From NCBI RefSeq assembly GCF_023349125.1, contig NZ_JAKIKT010000004.1, positions 296,786 to 360,785 of the forward strand: DNA of 64,000 nt. Direction: 5' to 3'. The stretch comes from Shewanella corallii. Its GTDB lineage: Bacteria; Pseudomonadota; Gammaproteobacteria; Enterobacterales; Shewanellaceae. Numbering within the stretch: the first letter of the stretch is position 1; every line of letters starts with the position of its first letter. Shown in pieces: positions 27,165 to 36,911 of the stretch. The notes under the pieces were generated by a model that was given only the letters and a program-made list of their open reading frames with translations, did not search any database and was not told where the DNA came from. The translations under genes were made by a program, and so were the position numbers.

Positions 27165-27457
27165 TTGGCTATTCCTACACTTGTTGATATCTGGCACCTG
27201 GGAAAGGCGCATCAGTCCTGTGCGAATGCTGAAGCCTGCTAATGCAGGGTACGCCCTCCCCTGAATCGAGCTTATTCTCGGTCCTTCGGAGAGCGCCTAG
27301 TTTAGCATTTGCGCGACTAAAATAACGATCCTGAGGCAATTTCTGTGAACTTATCCCTATCATCTTGACAAGGTTTATAAAAGTTGTCACAAGTTGCAAA
27401 AAATATGGGGATTTTGCGAACAGCTACACAGCACCAAAAGAGTGTGACAAAAAAATG

Positions 27458-27486
27458 TTGCACGGGTTCCGCCCCAATGGTATAAA
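27458..27486 (+). promoter_or_regulatory. Strong sigma-70 promoter for a small transcript
   Basis: TTGCAC (27458-27463), 17-bp spacer, TATAAA (27481-27486), pointing right; the expected start is about 27493. It lies outside any gene and leads straight into the terminator at 27550. Confidence 0.65.
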
Positions 27487-27492
27487 AACTCT

Positions 27493-27581
27493 GCGCTAGC
27501 AAGAACAATCAAGAAGCTCGTCACATCGAGCCCTGAAAATCTTTATTTGCCCGGTTGCAGTTACTGCCACCGGGTTTTTTA
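27493..27581 (+). ncRNA. Candidate small RNA (about 89 nt), family not recognised
   Basis: A clean promoter (27458-27486) and Rho-independent terminator (27550-27580) bound about 89 bases that contain no ORF. Inside, GCTCG-TCACAT-CGAGC (27516-27531) forms a hairpin; a single-stranded A/U-rich stretch (27532-27549) precedes the terminator, the layout of Hfq-type small RNAs. It is not recognised as Spot 42, RyhB, CyaR, 6S or 4.5S. It lies between divergent hemE and rsd. Confidence 0.5.
27550..27580 (+). terminator. Terminator of the candidate small RNA
   Basis: CCCGGT, mismatch, GCAG, loop TTA, CTGC, mismatch, ACCGGG, then six T. There is no upstream gene on this strand that it could serve. 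Confidence 0.8.
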
Positions 27582-27898
27582 TTGCCTGCTATAAATTTGA
27601 GTTTTTATTCACTGAATATAAGTATTGATTCACCGTCATTCTTTGTATTAACTCAAACTTCTGTATGACAACCCAAGCAAGCCACTATTTTTCAAATACT
27701 TTTTTAATACATAAAGCACTTCTTTCGATCAAATCTCTTCTGGATTCCGGTAGACGGATCTTGCCAACTTTTCCATTGAAAACAGCCAAATTACGCGAAA
27801 TCATACAAAGCGCTGAACTGCGGCGAAAACAGTTGATCAACTGCACATGCGTGGCCTACATTAGGTCTAAGGGATGCGGAAATCTGAAGAGGCTAACC

Positions 27899-28387
27899 AT
27901 GCTGACCACATTGGAACAAACGCAACAAAAATGGGGTGGCTCCAACAAGCTGATTGACCAGTGGCTGAACAACCGCCGGGTACTCCTGGTGCAATATTGT
28001 AAGATTGCGGGATTGGCACCCTATGAATCCCCGGGTAGAACACTGCCAGAGTTAGAGGAAGTGAAAACCTTCTGCGATCTACTGGTAGATTATGTATCCG
28101 AAGGTCACTTCGAGATCTACGATCAGGTGGTCAGCACCTGTGAAAACATCTCTGATGAATGCAAAGCCAGGGCACACCTGGTTATCCCCAGGATCAGTAA
28201 GACCACTGATGCCGCGCTCGATTTCAATGACAAATATTCCGAAGCGAAAGACGAAGAGCTTTTGTACGATCTGGACAAAGACCTCGGCGCCCTGATGGAA
28301 GCGATGGAAAGTCGCTTTGAGCAAGAGGATACCTTGCTCGAGATTGTCTATACCAATGTGGCAGAACCTGCTGCCGTGGTGCAATAG
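27899..28387 (+). CDS. rsd: Rsd/AlgQ family anti-sigma-70 factor
   Basis: 162 residues from MLTTLEQTQQKWGGSNKLID, after GAAGAGGCTAACC; an extension to 27665 is in frame but unlike the family. It shows the Rsd/AlgQ helical bundle: GSNKLIDQWLNNRRVLLVQYCKIAGL, FCDLLVDYVSEGHFEIYDQVV and LGALMEAMESRFEQEDTLLE. Rsd sequesters sigma-70 in stationary phase. Near hemE, as in E. coli, but divergent. A terminator follows. Confidence 0.88.
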   Translation: MLTTLEQTQQKWGGSNKLIDQWLNNRRVLLVQYCKIAGLAPYESPGRTLPELEEVKTFCDLLVDYVSEGHFEIYDQVVSTCENISDECKARAHLVIPRISKTTDAALDFNDKYSEAKDEELLYDLDKDLGALMEAMESRFEQEDTLLEIVYTNVAEPAAVVQ

Positions 28388-28435
28388 ATACTGACAAGCA
28401 GCAATAGTGCAGTAACCAGTTACCCATCCCAATAG

Positions 28436-28465
28436 AAAAGGCCAGCGATTCGCTGGCCTTTTTTG
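28436..28465 (+). terminator. Terminator of rsd
   Basis: GGCCAGCGA and TTCGCTGGCC arms followed by six T. Confidence 0.82.
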
Positions 28466-28521
28466 ATTCTGCCCGAAGGCTGAATGCCACATCACCTTTG
28501 AAGATGATGTGGAATCGGAGA

Positions 28522-31119
28522 TTACACCGCGCTTTGGAAGATCACTTCCCCGGCTTTCTTGGTGTAAGACTCAATCTCATCAAAGTTCAGATAACGGTAA
28601 GTATCGGCTGCAGTGGCATCGATCTCTTTAGCGTACTCCTGATACTCCTCTGGTGATGGCAGACGACCCAGCATAGCGGCAACCGCGGCCAACTCAGCCG
28701 ACGCCAGATAAACATTGGCACCTGTACCCAGACGGTTCGGGAAGTTACGGGTAGAGGTAGACACAACGGTCGCACCATCAGCGACACGGGCCTGGTTACC
28801 CATACACAGAGAACAACCCGGGATCTCAATGCGTGCACCGGCGCGACCGAAGATACCGTAGTAACCTTCTTCAGTCAGTTGGTCTTTGTCCATCTTGGTT
28901 GGAGGCGCAACCCACAGACGTGTCGGCAGTGGCTTGGAGAACTTATCCAATACCTTACCCAGGGCACGGAAGTGACCGATATTGGTCATACAGGAACCCA
29001 CGAATACCTCATCGATATTGGTCTGGGCCACCTGAGACAGTAATACGGCATCATCCGGATCATTTGGCGCACACAGGATTGGCTCTTTCACTTCATTCAG
29101 ATCAATCTCAATCACAGCGGCGTATTCGGCGTCAGCATCAGCCTCCATCAGCTCTGGGTTGGCCAACCACTCTTGCATACCGGCAATACGACGCTCAATG
29201 GTACGACGGTCGCCATAACCTTCAGCAATCATCCACTTCAACATGACAATGTTGGAGTTCAGGTACTCGATGATTGGGTCTTTATCCAGCTTGATGGTAC
29301 AACCGGCTGCAGAGCGCTCGGCAGAAGCGTCAGACAGTTCGAACGCCTGTTCAACCTTCAGGTGCTCCAGACCTTCAATTTCCAGTACGCGACCGGAGAA
29401 GATGTTCTTCTTGCCCTTCTTCTCCACAGTCAGCAGACCCATTTCGATCGCCTTGTGAGGAATCGCATGCACCAGATCACGCAGTGTGATGCCTGGCTGC
29501 ATTTCGCCCTTGAAGCGAACCAGAACAGACTCTGGCATATCCAGTGGCATGACACCGGTTGCAGCAGCAAAAGCCACCAGACCGGAACCGGCAGGGAAAG
29601 AGATACCGATTGGGAAACGGGTGTGAGAGTCACCACCTGTGCCCACAGTATCAGGCAGCAACATACGGTTCAGCCAAGAGTGGATAACACCATCTCCCGG
29701 ACGCAAAGATACACCGCCACGGTTCATAATGAAGTCAGGCAGGGTGTGGTGAGTATTCACATCAACTGGCTTTGGATAAGCAGCAGTGTGACAGAAAGAC
29801 TGCATGGTCAGGTCGGCACTGAAGCCCAAACAGGCCAGATCTTTCAGCTCGTCACGGGTCATAGGACCTGTGGTGTCCTGAGAGCCTACAGAGGTCATCT
29901 TGGGCTCACAGTACTGGCCAGGACGAACACCTTTCACGCCACAGGCTTTACCAACCATCTTCTGCGCCAGGGTATAACCCTTGCCGGTATCCGCTACGTC
30001 GCCGGGACGTACAAACACATCAGAGGCTTCCAGGCCCAGAGTTTCACGGGCACGGTCAGTCAGACCACGGCCAATAATCAATGGGATACGACCACCAGCA
30101 CGCACCTCATCCAGCAGTACCTTGGTCTTGAGTTCAAACTCGGAAATCACATCCTCGCTGCCGTGACGCTTAACAACGCCCTGATATGGGAAGATATCAA
30201 TCACATCACCCATTTCCATCGCGCTGACGTCCAGCTCGATTGGCAGCGCACCGGCATCTTCCATGGTGTTGAAGAAGATAGGCGCGATCTTTCCACCCAG
30301 ACAGAAGCCACCTGCACGCTTGTTTGGTACGTGTGGGATATCATCACCCATAAACCAAAGTACTGAGTTGGTGGCAGACTTACGGGAAGAACCTGTACCT
30401 ACTACATCACCCACATATACCAGTGGATGGCCTTGGGTCTTCAGCTCTTCAATCTTCTTAATTGGGCCAACAACACCCGCTTCGTCCGGCTCAATACCAT
30501 CACGGGCATTTTTCAACATGGCCAGAGCATGCAGTGGGATATCTGGACGAGACCAGGCATCAGGCGCAGGAGACAGGTCATCGGTGTTGGTTTCACCGGT
30601 GACTTTAAATACGGTCAGGGTGATCTTGTCATCCAGTTTAGGCTTGTGCAGGAACCAATCAGCATTGGCCCAGGACTCAACAACCTGTTTGGCAAAAGCA
30701 TTGCCAGCGTTCATCTTCTCAACAACATCGTGGAAAGCATCGAACATCAACAGGGTATGGGACAACGCCTTAACAGCCAGAGGGGCTTTGGTAGCATCAT
30801 CCAGTTGGGCGATCAGCGGCTCAATGTTATAGCCACCCTGCATGGTGCCCAGCAGTTCGACTGCGCGCTCAGCGCTCAGGATTGGTGAGCTGACTTCGCC
30901 TTTGGCAACGGCATCCAGGAAGCCGGCTTTTACATAGGCTGCTTCGTCAACACCGGGGGGAATACGGTTTTCCAGCAGGTCGATAATAAATGCTTCTTCA
31001 CCGGCAGGTGGGTTCTTTACCAACTCAACCAGTTCAGCAACCTGGTGTGCATCCAGTGGTTTAGGGACAACGCCCTCGGCAGCACGTTCTTCGACGTGTT
31101 TACGATATGCTTCTAGCAC
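28522..31119 (-). CDS. acnB: Aconitate hydratase B
   Basis: 865 residues from a GTG start at 31119 (GTG CTA GAA GCA), preceded by AGAGAGG at 9-base spacing; the length matches E. coli AcnB exactly. The longer frame to 31257 is excluded on that ground. It interconverts citrate and isocitrate in the TCA cycle and binds a 4Fe-4S cluster: Cys in [11 protein letters not shown] and the pair in [13 protein letters not shown]. Domain order is the HEAT-like N-terminus, swivelling domain, then catalytic domains, as in the B type. A candidate CRP site and promoter lie about 375 bases upstream. Confidence 0.97.
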   Translation of the reverse strand: MLEAYRKHVEERAAEGVVPKPLDAHQVAELVELVKNPPAGEEAFIIDLLENRIPPGVDEAAYVKAGFLDAVAKGEVSSPILSAERAVELLGTMQGGYNIEPLIAQLDDATKAPLAVKALSHTLLMFDAFHDVVEKMNAGNAFAKQVVESWANADWFLHKPKLDDKITLTVFKVTGETNTDDLSPAPDAWSRPDIPLHALAMLKNARDGIEPDEAGVVGPIKKIEELKTQGHPLVYVGDVVGTGSSRKSATNSVLWFMGDDIPHVPNKRAGGFCLGGKIAPIFFNTMEDAGALPIELDVSAMEMGDVIDIFPYQGVVKRHGSEDVISEFELKTKVLLDEVRAGGRIPLIIGRGLTDRARETLGLEASDVFVRPGDVADTGKGYTLAQKMVGKACGVKGVRPGQYCEPKMTSVGSQDTTGPMTRDELKDLACLGFSADLTMQSFCHTAAYPKPVDVNTHHTLPDFIMNRGGVSLRPGDGVIHSWLNRMLLPDTVGTGGDSHTRFPIGISFPAGSGLVAFAAATGVMPLDMPESVLVRFKGEMQPGITLRDLVHAIPHKAIEMGLLTVEKKGKKNIFSGRVLEIEGLEHLKVEQAFELSDASAERSAAGCTIKLDKDPIIEYLNSNIVMLKWMIAEGYGDRRTIERRIAGMQEWLANPELMEADADAEYAAVIEIDLNEVKEPILCAPNDPDDAVLLSQVAQTNIDEVFVGSCMTNIGHFRALGKVLDKFSKPLPTRLWVAPPTKMDKDQLTEEGYYGIFGRAGARIEIPGCSLCMGNQARVADGATVVSTSTRNFPNRLGTGANVYLASAELAAVAAMLGRLPSPEEYQEYAKEIDATAADTYRYLNFDEIESYTKKAGEVIFQSAV

Positions 31120-31696
31120 GGCAACATTCCTCTCTGTTTTGGCGCGCTGCGCCAATCCGTTTTTACCGGGACCATCAGCAGGGGGATCGGGTTTCTGTGA
31201 ACCCAAAACACTTTCGGCTTGCAGCTTGTAGGGAACAGCTGCCACCATCCGTGGCACTCAGAATTGAATGCTCCTGGGTACTTAAGTTCGTTAAGTAAAA
31301 AGCGTTTAAGACCCGTCCTACCTGAGCATGGTTGGCCTTGCACATCGTCACGCTATGTCGAGGCAAGCCAGTACCGGCTCCGTCAGGTCACACAACTCAC
31401 ACTTTGATTGCTCTTTCACCACCCCGAGATCCATCCTTCAGGACAGTGGTTCGACCATTCTTGCGGGCGCAGTATACAATAATCCGGTAAAAGTATGAAT
31501 CAGATCACACCCTTGCGCCGGTAAATTCCCACTGCGGCGGCAAAAATATCCCTTATTCCAACCGGTGAAAATTAGACCATAGTGGGAATGAGGGAACAAA
31601 AATCATACAACACAATAACTTGTATGTCCTCAATCTGTTTTTGATCGTTGGCTTTCATGCCATCATGATGATAAACAAGTCTTACAGGTACCCATA
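31120..31696. promoter_or_regulatory. Long acnB/hxpB divergent intergenic region
   Basis: 577 bases without a convincing gene. It holds a CRP-like site and acnB promoter (31471-31509) and leaves acnB a leader of about 345 nt, which is unusually long. Only short leftward and rightward ORFs unlike known proteins are seen. Confidence 0.5.
31471..31509 (-). promoter_or_regulatory. Candidate CRP-dependent promoter of acnB
   Basis: CRP-like site TATGA-ATCAGA-TCACA (31494-31509) overlaps a weak -35 and lies 17 bp above a leftward -10 TATACT (31471-31476), giving near class II geometry. acnB is CRP-activated in E. coli; here this is inference. Confidence 0.45.
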
Positions 31697-32350
31697 GTGA
31701 CCATTCAGCTTAAAGCCGTCATCTTCGATATGGACGGTGTATTGATAGATTCTGAACCCCTGTGGCAACTGGCAGAGCTGGATGTTTTCCATGCCCTTGG
31801 TATGCCACTGACGCTGGAAGAAACCCATCTCACCACAGGTTTGCGGGTCGACCAGTTGGTCGAGTACTGGTATGCCAGAAGACCCTGGCATAACTATGAC
31901 AAGCAAGCCACCGCCAATGCCATCGCCGATAGCGTGGTTGGCCGCATTCTGGCTGAAGGTCAGCCAATGCCCCATGTATTGGAAGCCTTACAGGCCTGCA
32001 GGGCTGCCGGTGTGAAAGTCGGCCTGGCAACCTCTTCCCCAATGAACATAGTCAATGCAGTGCTGGATAGCCTGAAGATAAGAGACTGCTTCGATGGGAT
32101 AGAAAGCGCTGAACTGCTCAAGTATGGCAAGCCTCATCCCGAGGTGTATCTCAACTGCGCCGACAGTCTGGGAGTTCCACCAGCCAACTGTGTGGCAGTG
32201 GAAGACTCCTTTAACGGCCTGATTGCGGCCCGCGCCGCCAATATGCAAACCGTGGTCATTCCGGCTGCAGATCAGGCAGAGCAGGCCAGATGGGCCGCAG
32301 CGCATCATCAATTCAGCTCTTTGGCTGAGCTTAAGTCACTTTTGGTTTAA
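31697..32350 (+). CDS. hxpB: HAD-family hexitol phosphatase (HxpB/YniC-like)
   Basis: 217 residues from GTG 31697 (MTIQLKAVIFDMDGVLIDSEPLWQ). HAD motifs: DMDGV (nucleophile Asp and acid/base), ATSSP (motif II), and EDSFNGLIAA (motif IV) with Lys in KYGKPHPEVYL. It closely resembles E. coli YniC (HxpB), which dephosphorylates hexitol phosphates and 2-deoxyglucose-6-phosphate. The gene is divergent from acnB and ends at a strong terminator. Confidence 0.88.
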   Translation: MTIQLKAVIFDMDGVLIDSEPLWQLAELDVFHALGMPLTLEETHLTTGLRVDQLVEYWYARRPWHNYDKQATANAIADSVVGRILAEGQPMPHVLEALQACRAAGVKVGLATSSPMNIVNAVLDSLKIRDCFDGIESAELLKYGKPHPEVYLNCADSLGVPPANCVAVEDSFNGLIAARAANMQTVVIPAADQAEQARWAAAHHQFSSLAELKSLLV

Positions 32351-32376
32351 CCAATTGGGACTGCTGAGTCAGAGAC

Positions 32377-32403
32377 AAAAAGCCGGGCATTGCCCGGCTT
32401 TTT
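32377..32403. terminator. Terminator shared by hxpB and the convergent M13 peptidase
   Basis: AAAAAGCCGGGCA and TGCCCGGCTTTTT arms; T-tracts on both strands make it bidirectional. Confidence 0.85.
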
Positions 32404-32432
32404 GTTTCAGCGCTAATGAATGAAACCCGGAT

Positions 32433-34475
32433 TTACCAGATCTTCACCCGCTGCTCAGGCGGCAGATACATATCGTCGCCCTCTTTCACTTCAAACACTT
32501 CATAAAACTCAGGGATGTTACGTGGCGTCCCCATAGCGCGGAAGTGGCTTGGCGAGTGCACGTCGGTCAACAGGCGACGACCCAGCTCTTCGTCACGGTA
32601 GGCACGACGCCAGATCTGTGACCAGCCTATAAACAGCCGCTGCTCGCCGGACAGCCCATCCATCACAGGGCTTGGCTTGCCATCAAGACTCATCTCATAG
32701 GCACGCAGAGCCACCGTCAGGCCGCCCAGGTCACCAATGTTCTCTCCCAGAGTCATATCACCATTAACAAAACGTCCCGGCAGCGCTTCATACTGACCAT
32801 ATTGACGGCTCAGTTGCTGAGCACGCTTTTGGAACTCTCGCTTGTCCTGCGCCGACCACCAGTTTCTCAGGTTGCCGTCACCATCATACTTGGAGCCCTG
32901 ATCATCGAAGCCATGACTGATTTCGTGGCCAATCACGGCACCGATACCACCATAGTTCACCGCATCATCGGCTTCCATATTGAAGAATGGCGGCTGCAGA
33001 ATAGCGGCTGGGAATACAATCTCATTGTTGACCGGATTAAAGTAGGCATTCACCGTCTGTGGCGTCATATGCCACTCATTCTTGTCGATAGACTTACCCA
33101 GCTTGGCGATCATATCCTTGTATTCAAAACGGGCGTAACGCTCATAGTTGCCCACCAGGTCATCGGCCTTGATCTCCAGATCACTGTAGTCACGCCACTC
33201 ATCGGGGTAACCAATCTTATAAGTGAACTTGGACAGTTTCTCCTGCGCCGCCAGCTTGGTCTCAGGTGTCATCCACTCCAGCTCATTGATGCTCACCTCA
33301 AAGGCTTTGATCAGATTCTGGATCATCTCCTCCATGCGAGCCTTGGCTTCAGGTTTAAAGTTTTGCTCCACATAGGCTTCGCCCACCAGCTCACCAATCA
33401 CCTGATCAGCTGCATCAACTGCTTTCTTCCATCGAGGCTTCTGAGCTTCTACGCCCATCAGGGTCTTGCTGTGGAAGCCAAAGTGCAGATCCACAAAGTT
33501 CTGGCTCAGCAGCTCGGCGTATCCATCAATCAGGTGGAAGGTCAGGTAGTCCTGCCACATACGCACCGGGAAGTTACCGAACTTCTTGCCAATGGTTTCC
33601 ATGTAAGATGGCTGACGCACAATCACTTCTGTCACCTTGCCGTCCAGCCCTGTGGCTTTAGCGAAGGCTGGGTAATTGAAGGCACCCAGCATTTCGCTGA
33701 ACTTTGCCACACTGACCTTGTTGTAACTCTTGTTGGCATCGCGGTTTTCAGTGCGGCTCCACTGCGCCTGAGCAATATGAGTCTCAATCACTTCAACGCT
33801 GCGGGCAGCTCGGCGCGCGCCTTCATAGTCAGCCGCGGCCAAGACGTCAGTAACATACTTTCCCAATGCCAACCTGGCATTTTTAAACTTCTCATCTGAC
33901 TTCAGGTAGTAGTCTCTGTCCGGCAGAGTCAGCCCTGACTGGCTGAAATACACTGCGTACTGAGTCGAGTTCTTGGCATCATTGTTTACATAGAAGCCCA
34001 AAGGACCGCTGCTGCCATTAATCAGGAGTTTGCCGATAACCGCAGAGATCTGCTCATGGGTTTTGGCAGCAGCAATCTCTTCCAGTAAAGGTTTCAGTGG
34101 GCTGATACCCAACTGCTCTACCAGCTGGGTATCCATATAGCTGTCATAAAAATCGCCAATCTTCTGCTCTGTACTGCCAGCCTTCTTATTCTCTTTAGCC
34201 GCCGCAGTTTCGATAATCTGTTTCAGCGACTGCTGACTTTTCTCATACAACTCAGTAAAGGTGCCATAGTTGGAGCGTTCAGCCGGGATAGGCGTACTGG
34301 CCAGCCACTTGCCATTAACACTGTAATAGAGGTCATCCTGATGACGAACTTGCTGATCAAAGTGCTGATGTTCAATACCGGATACAGGGTTTTCCGGCTG
34401 ATAGGATTGGCTGGTGCAACCGGCAACTCCCAATCCCAGGGCGATAGCCAACGCCAGGCTACTGACTTTCTTCAT
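32433..34475 (-). CDS. M13 family metallopeptidase lipoprotein (neprilysin-like)
   Basis: 680 residues from MKKVSSLALAIALGLGVAGC, preceded by GGAGAGTTTC. Lipobox VAGC predicts a lipoprotein. M13 catalytic elements: HEISH zinc motif in GAVIGHEISHGFDDQG, the third ligand Glu in TLGENIGDLGGL, NAYFNPVNNEIVFPAAILQPPFF, and the characteristic C-terminal Trp (VKIW). It cleaves short peptides in the periplasm. In Shewanella and Alteromonas such lipoproteins are common; here monocistronic. Confidence 0.93.
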   Translation of the reverse strand: MKKVSSLALAIALGLGVAGCTSQSYQPENPVSGIEHQHFDQQVRHQDDLYYSVNGKWLASTPIPAERSNYGTFTELYEKSQQSLKQIIETAAAKENKKAGSTEQKIGDFYDSYMDTQLVEQLGISPLKPLLEEIAAAKTHEQISAVIGKLLINGSSGPLGFYVNNDAKNSTQYAVYFSQSGLTLPDRDYYLKSDEKFKNARLALGKYVTDVLAAADYEGARRAARSVEVIETHIAQAQWSRTENRDANKSYNKVSVAKFSEMLGAFNYPAFAKATGLDGKVTEVIVRQPSYMETIGKKFGNFPVRMWQDYLTFHLIDGYAELLSQNFVDLHFGFHSKTLMGVEAQKPRWKKAVDAADQVIGELVGEAYVEQNFKPEAKARMEEMIQNLIKAFEVSINELEWMTPETKLAAQEKLSKFTYKIGYPDEWRDYSDLEIKADDLVGNYERYARFEYKDMIAKLGKSIDKNEWHMTPQTVNAYFNPVNNEIVFPAAILQPPFFNMEADDAVNYGGIGAVIGHEISHGFDDQGSKYDGDGNLRNWWSAQDKREFQKRAQQLSRQYGQYEALPGRFVNGDMTLGENIGDLGGLTVALRAYEMSLDGKPSPVMDGLSGEQRLFIGWSQIWRRAYRDEELGRRLLTDVHSPSHFRAMGTPRNIPEFYEVFEVKEGDDMYLPPEQRVKIW

Positions 34476-34613
34476 GAAACTCTCCAAATAGGGCTTTTAT
34501 TGGTTTTAGCAGGCTCTAGTTTTAATCGGGATTCCCGGCTGCCGACAGATGCAACAAGCCTGGACGTGAAGCGGATCACGTCCAGAGCTGTACATTCAAA
34601 CCAACTGAATTAA

Positions 34614-36842
34614 TTAGAAGTTCTTTCCAAGGAACAGATAAAAGGCTTTGTCACCTGTATCGGTAAGACCTATACCAAGTGCAGCAGGGCCCAGATCTGT
34701 GTCAGTGCCCAGATACAGGCTGGATGCGTAGATAAGATCGTTAACCGCGATTTGATCCGACAATTCCCAGATGTTACCCGCTTCCAGACTGGCTCCAAGG
34801 TATAGGGGAAATTCTGTCATTCCCAATGCATCACGTCCCAAATCATATTGATACATAATGGCACCGAACAACTTATGGGAACCCACCAACGCATTGCGGT
34901 GGAAGCCCGACAGGTTCAAAAAGCCACCCAATTCAGAAAGGTGTACAGAGAACAGACCATCTTTGTTGACTGTGGCAAAGGCGGCTTTACCCACCAACCC
35001 ATGACTACCGACACTGACGGCGCCTTTCCAGTCTGCCTCTATCTGCAATGAGCCCTCACCTGAGTCCTGATCGATAAAAGGCGGATAGTCATCGTTACGC
35101 CAGTATAGATTCAGATTAAGACGGTTACCGCTGGTGGGAAAGCTGATGGAATCCAGGGTGTCATATCCCAGCTTGAAGTATCCGCCCCAGGACTCATAAG
35201 AGAAGTCGTCGGTCAGCAAACTCTTATTGCTGATCTCCCCCCACTCACCAATTAAACCCAACTCTACCCGGCCAGCATTGGTGTAGTTATAGCCAATACC
35301 CGCAAACAGCTGGAAACTGGACTTATCCAACTCTGCCACCCGGTTGTTTCCATCGTAGATATCCCAGTCATTTATCTCATATTTGCCTGTGCCCTGAACG
35401 TAGAACAACTGGTCGGAATCCAGAGGTTGATAAAACTGGCTACTGACCAACTTCTCGGAGCCCAGTCTCAGCTCGTTGTGCCACTCGCCGCCATTTTCGG
35501 TCACATCGGTCAGGGTATAGGCCATATCCAGGGTGATGGTGGAGTCCAGGGTAAAGTCGTCTTCCCAGTTCAGACCCAGCTGAAAATAGTCCGGCCCCCA
35601 GGACTTGGCCCTAGTGATCATTAACAGTTCGCGGCCAGTCGGGGTATCACGGAACTCTGCATTAACCCGCTCAAATTGATTCAGGGCGTAAACTCTTTCA
35701 ATAGCAGCGTCCAGATCGGCTCTGTTCACCACCAAGCCTTGTTTCAGCCCCAGAGTGTCCAGAATCAAGGTATCACTGACCTTGGAATGGTTTTCCAATA
35801 CTACCCGGGCCAAAGGTAACTTAAGTTCGCTTTGCCACTGCGCACGTAATCTGGATTTGTGATTCTCGTAGGCCTGATAGGCTTCATCCGATACGGTTAA
35901 GGTCTCCAGCTGATGGTGGAATTCCAGCGCGGCTGTAATGCCCAAAGGCAGCACTTTGGGCATGATGGCAAAATCGGTTGTGCTCATTTCGCCCACATCC
36001 GGACGGATCAGAATATCCCGGTCAGACAGCAGCGCCACCTGCCTTTCGGTGCTGGCGTTGGTCAACATGGTAGACAGCTGGTTAAGCACAGCGACAGTGC
36101 TGTTGAGCTGATCTTTACCCACCAGGGCAGAGCCGATATCCACGGCAATCACTATGTCTGCCCCCATGGCTTTAACCACATCCACAGGCATATTATTGGC
36201 AATACCCCCATCCACCAGCAGAGTGCCATCCACCTCGGCCGGCTGCAGTGCCCCGGGCACAGTGGCAGACGCCTGCATTGCCACCACTACGCTGCCTTTG
36301 GACAGGACAAAAGCTTTGCTGGTCACCAGATCTGTGGCAACCGCTCTGTATGGGATCGCCATATCATTAAAGTTGGTATATTCAGGCACCAGATTAGTGG
36401 CATTGCGCAATAACATGGACATGGTCTGTCCCTGAAGCAGACCACTCGGCACTTTGACTTCGTCATCGCTGTAACCCACATTAATGGGGATGTTGTACTG
36501 ATCGCGGAACTGCTTATCTCTGTAGCTGAGATCCTGTCTGGGAATCGTGTCTGAGTAACCTTTGGCCCAATCTGTCCCCATCATGATGGTTTCAATTTCT
36601 GTGGAGCTGTAGCCCAGCGCGTACATGCCTCCCACAAAGGCACCGATACTGGTACCAGCCACATAATCTACCGGGATATGGTAAGCCTCAAGCACCTTGA
36701 GCACACCAATATGAGCAGCACCTTTGGCACCACCACCACTGAGCACCAGACCTATCTTGGGTCTGTCATCTTCTGTTGCATAACCCGGCAAACAGAGGGA
36801 AATTGCTGACAGCAGGACAAGGGACCAGGTAGCTCGCTTCAT
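34614..36842 (-). CDS. Patatin-like phospholipase with outer-membrane barrel (PlpD-like)
   Basis: 742 residues. Signal peptide MKRATWSLVLLSAISLCLPGYA. The patatin domain (about 28-320) has the oxyanion motif GGGAKG, Ser in GTSIG, and catalytic Asp in DGGIANN. A POTRA-like domain (about 325-400, DTLILDTLGLKQGLVVNRADLDAAIERVY) precedes a C-terminal beta-barrel (about 400-742) ending in the aromatic FLGKNF typical of Omp85-type barrels. This domain order is the type Vd autotransporter family (PlpD). It would expose or release a phospholipase A-like domain at the surface. Monocistronic. Confidence 0.92.
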   Translation of the reverse strand: MKRATWSLVLLSAISLCLPGYATEDDRPKIGLVLSGGGAKGAAHIGVLKVLEAYHIPVDYVAGTSIGAFVGGMYALGYSSTEIETIMMGTDWAKGYSDTIPRQDLSYRDKQFRDQYNIPINVGYSDDEVKVPSGLLQGQTMSMLLRNATNLVPEYTNFNDMAIPYRAVATDLVTSKAFVLSKGSVVVAMQASATVPGALQPAEVDGTLLVDGGIANNMPVDVVKAMGADIVIAVDIGSALVGKDQLNSTVAVLNQLSTMLTNASTERQVALLSDRDILIRPDVGEMSTTDFAIMPKVLPLGITAALEFHHQLETLTVSDEAYQAYENHKSRLRAQWQSELKLPLARVVLENHSKVSDTLILDTLGLKQGLVVNRADLDAAIERVYALNQFERVNAEFRDTPTGRELLMITRAKSWGPDYFQLGLNWEDDFTLDSTITLDMAYTLTDVTENGGEWHNELRLGSEKLVSSQFYQPLDSDQLFYVQGTGKYEINDWDIYDGNNRVAELDKSSFQLFAGIGYNYTNAGRVELGLIGEWGEISNKSLLTDDFSYESWGGYFKLGYDTLDSISFPTSGNRLNLNLYWRNDDYPPFIDQDSGEGSLQIEADWKGAVSVGSHGLVGKAAFATVNKDGLFSVHLSELGGFLNLSGFHRNALVGSHKLFGAIMYQYDLGRDALGMTEFPLYLGASLEAGNIWELSDQIAVNDLIYASSLYLGTDTDLGPAALGIGLTDTGDKAFYLFLGKNF

Positions 36843-36911
36843 AGATGTGTACTGATGGAGAGATTAATGATTAAGCATTGTAACCGCTTGTGTAACAACC
36901 GCAAATGTCAC

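Noticed and set aside
27665..27898. 78-residue N-terminal extension of Rsd
   Set aside because: The Rsd family begins at MLTTLEQ with a ribosome site directly before it; the extension is low complexity and AT-rich.
31120..31257. 46-residue N-terminal extension of AcnB
   Set aside because: The GTG at 31119 gives exactly the family length and has an upstream AGAGAGG.
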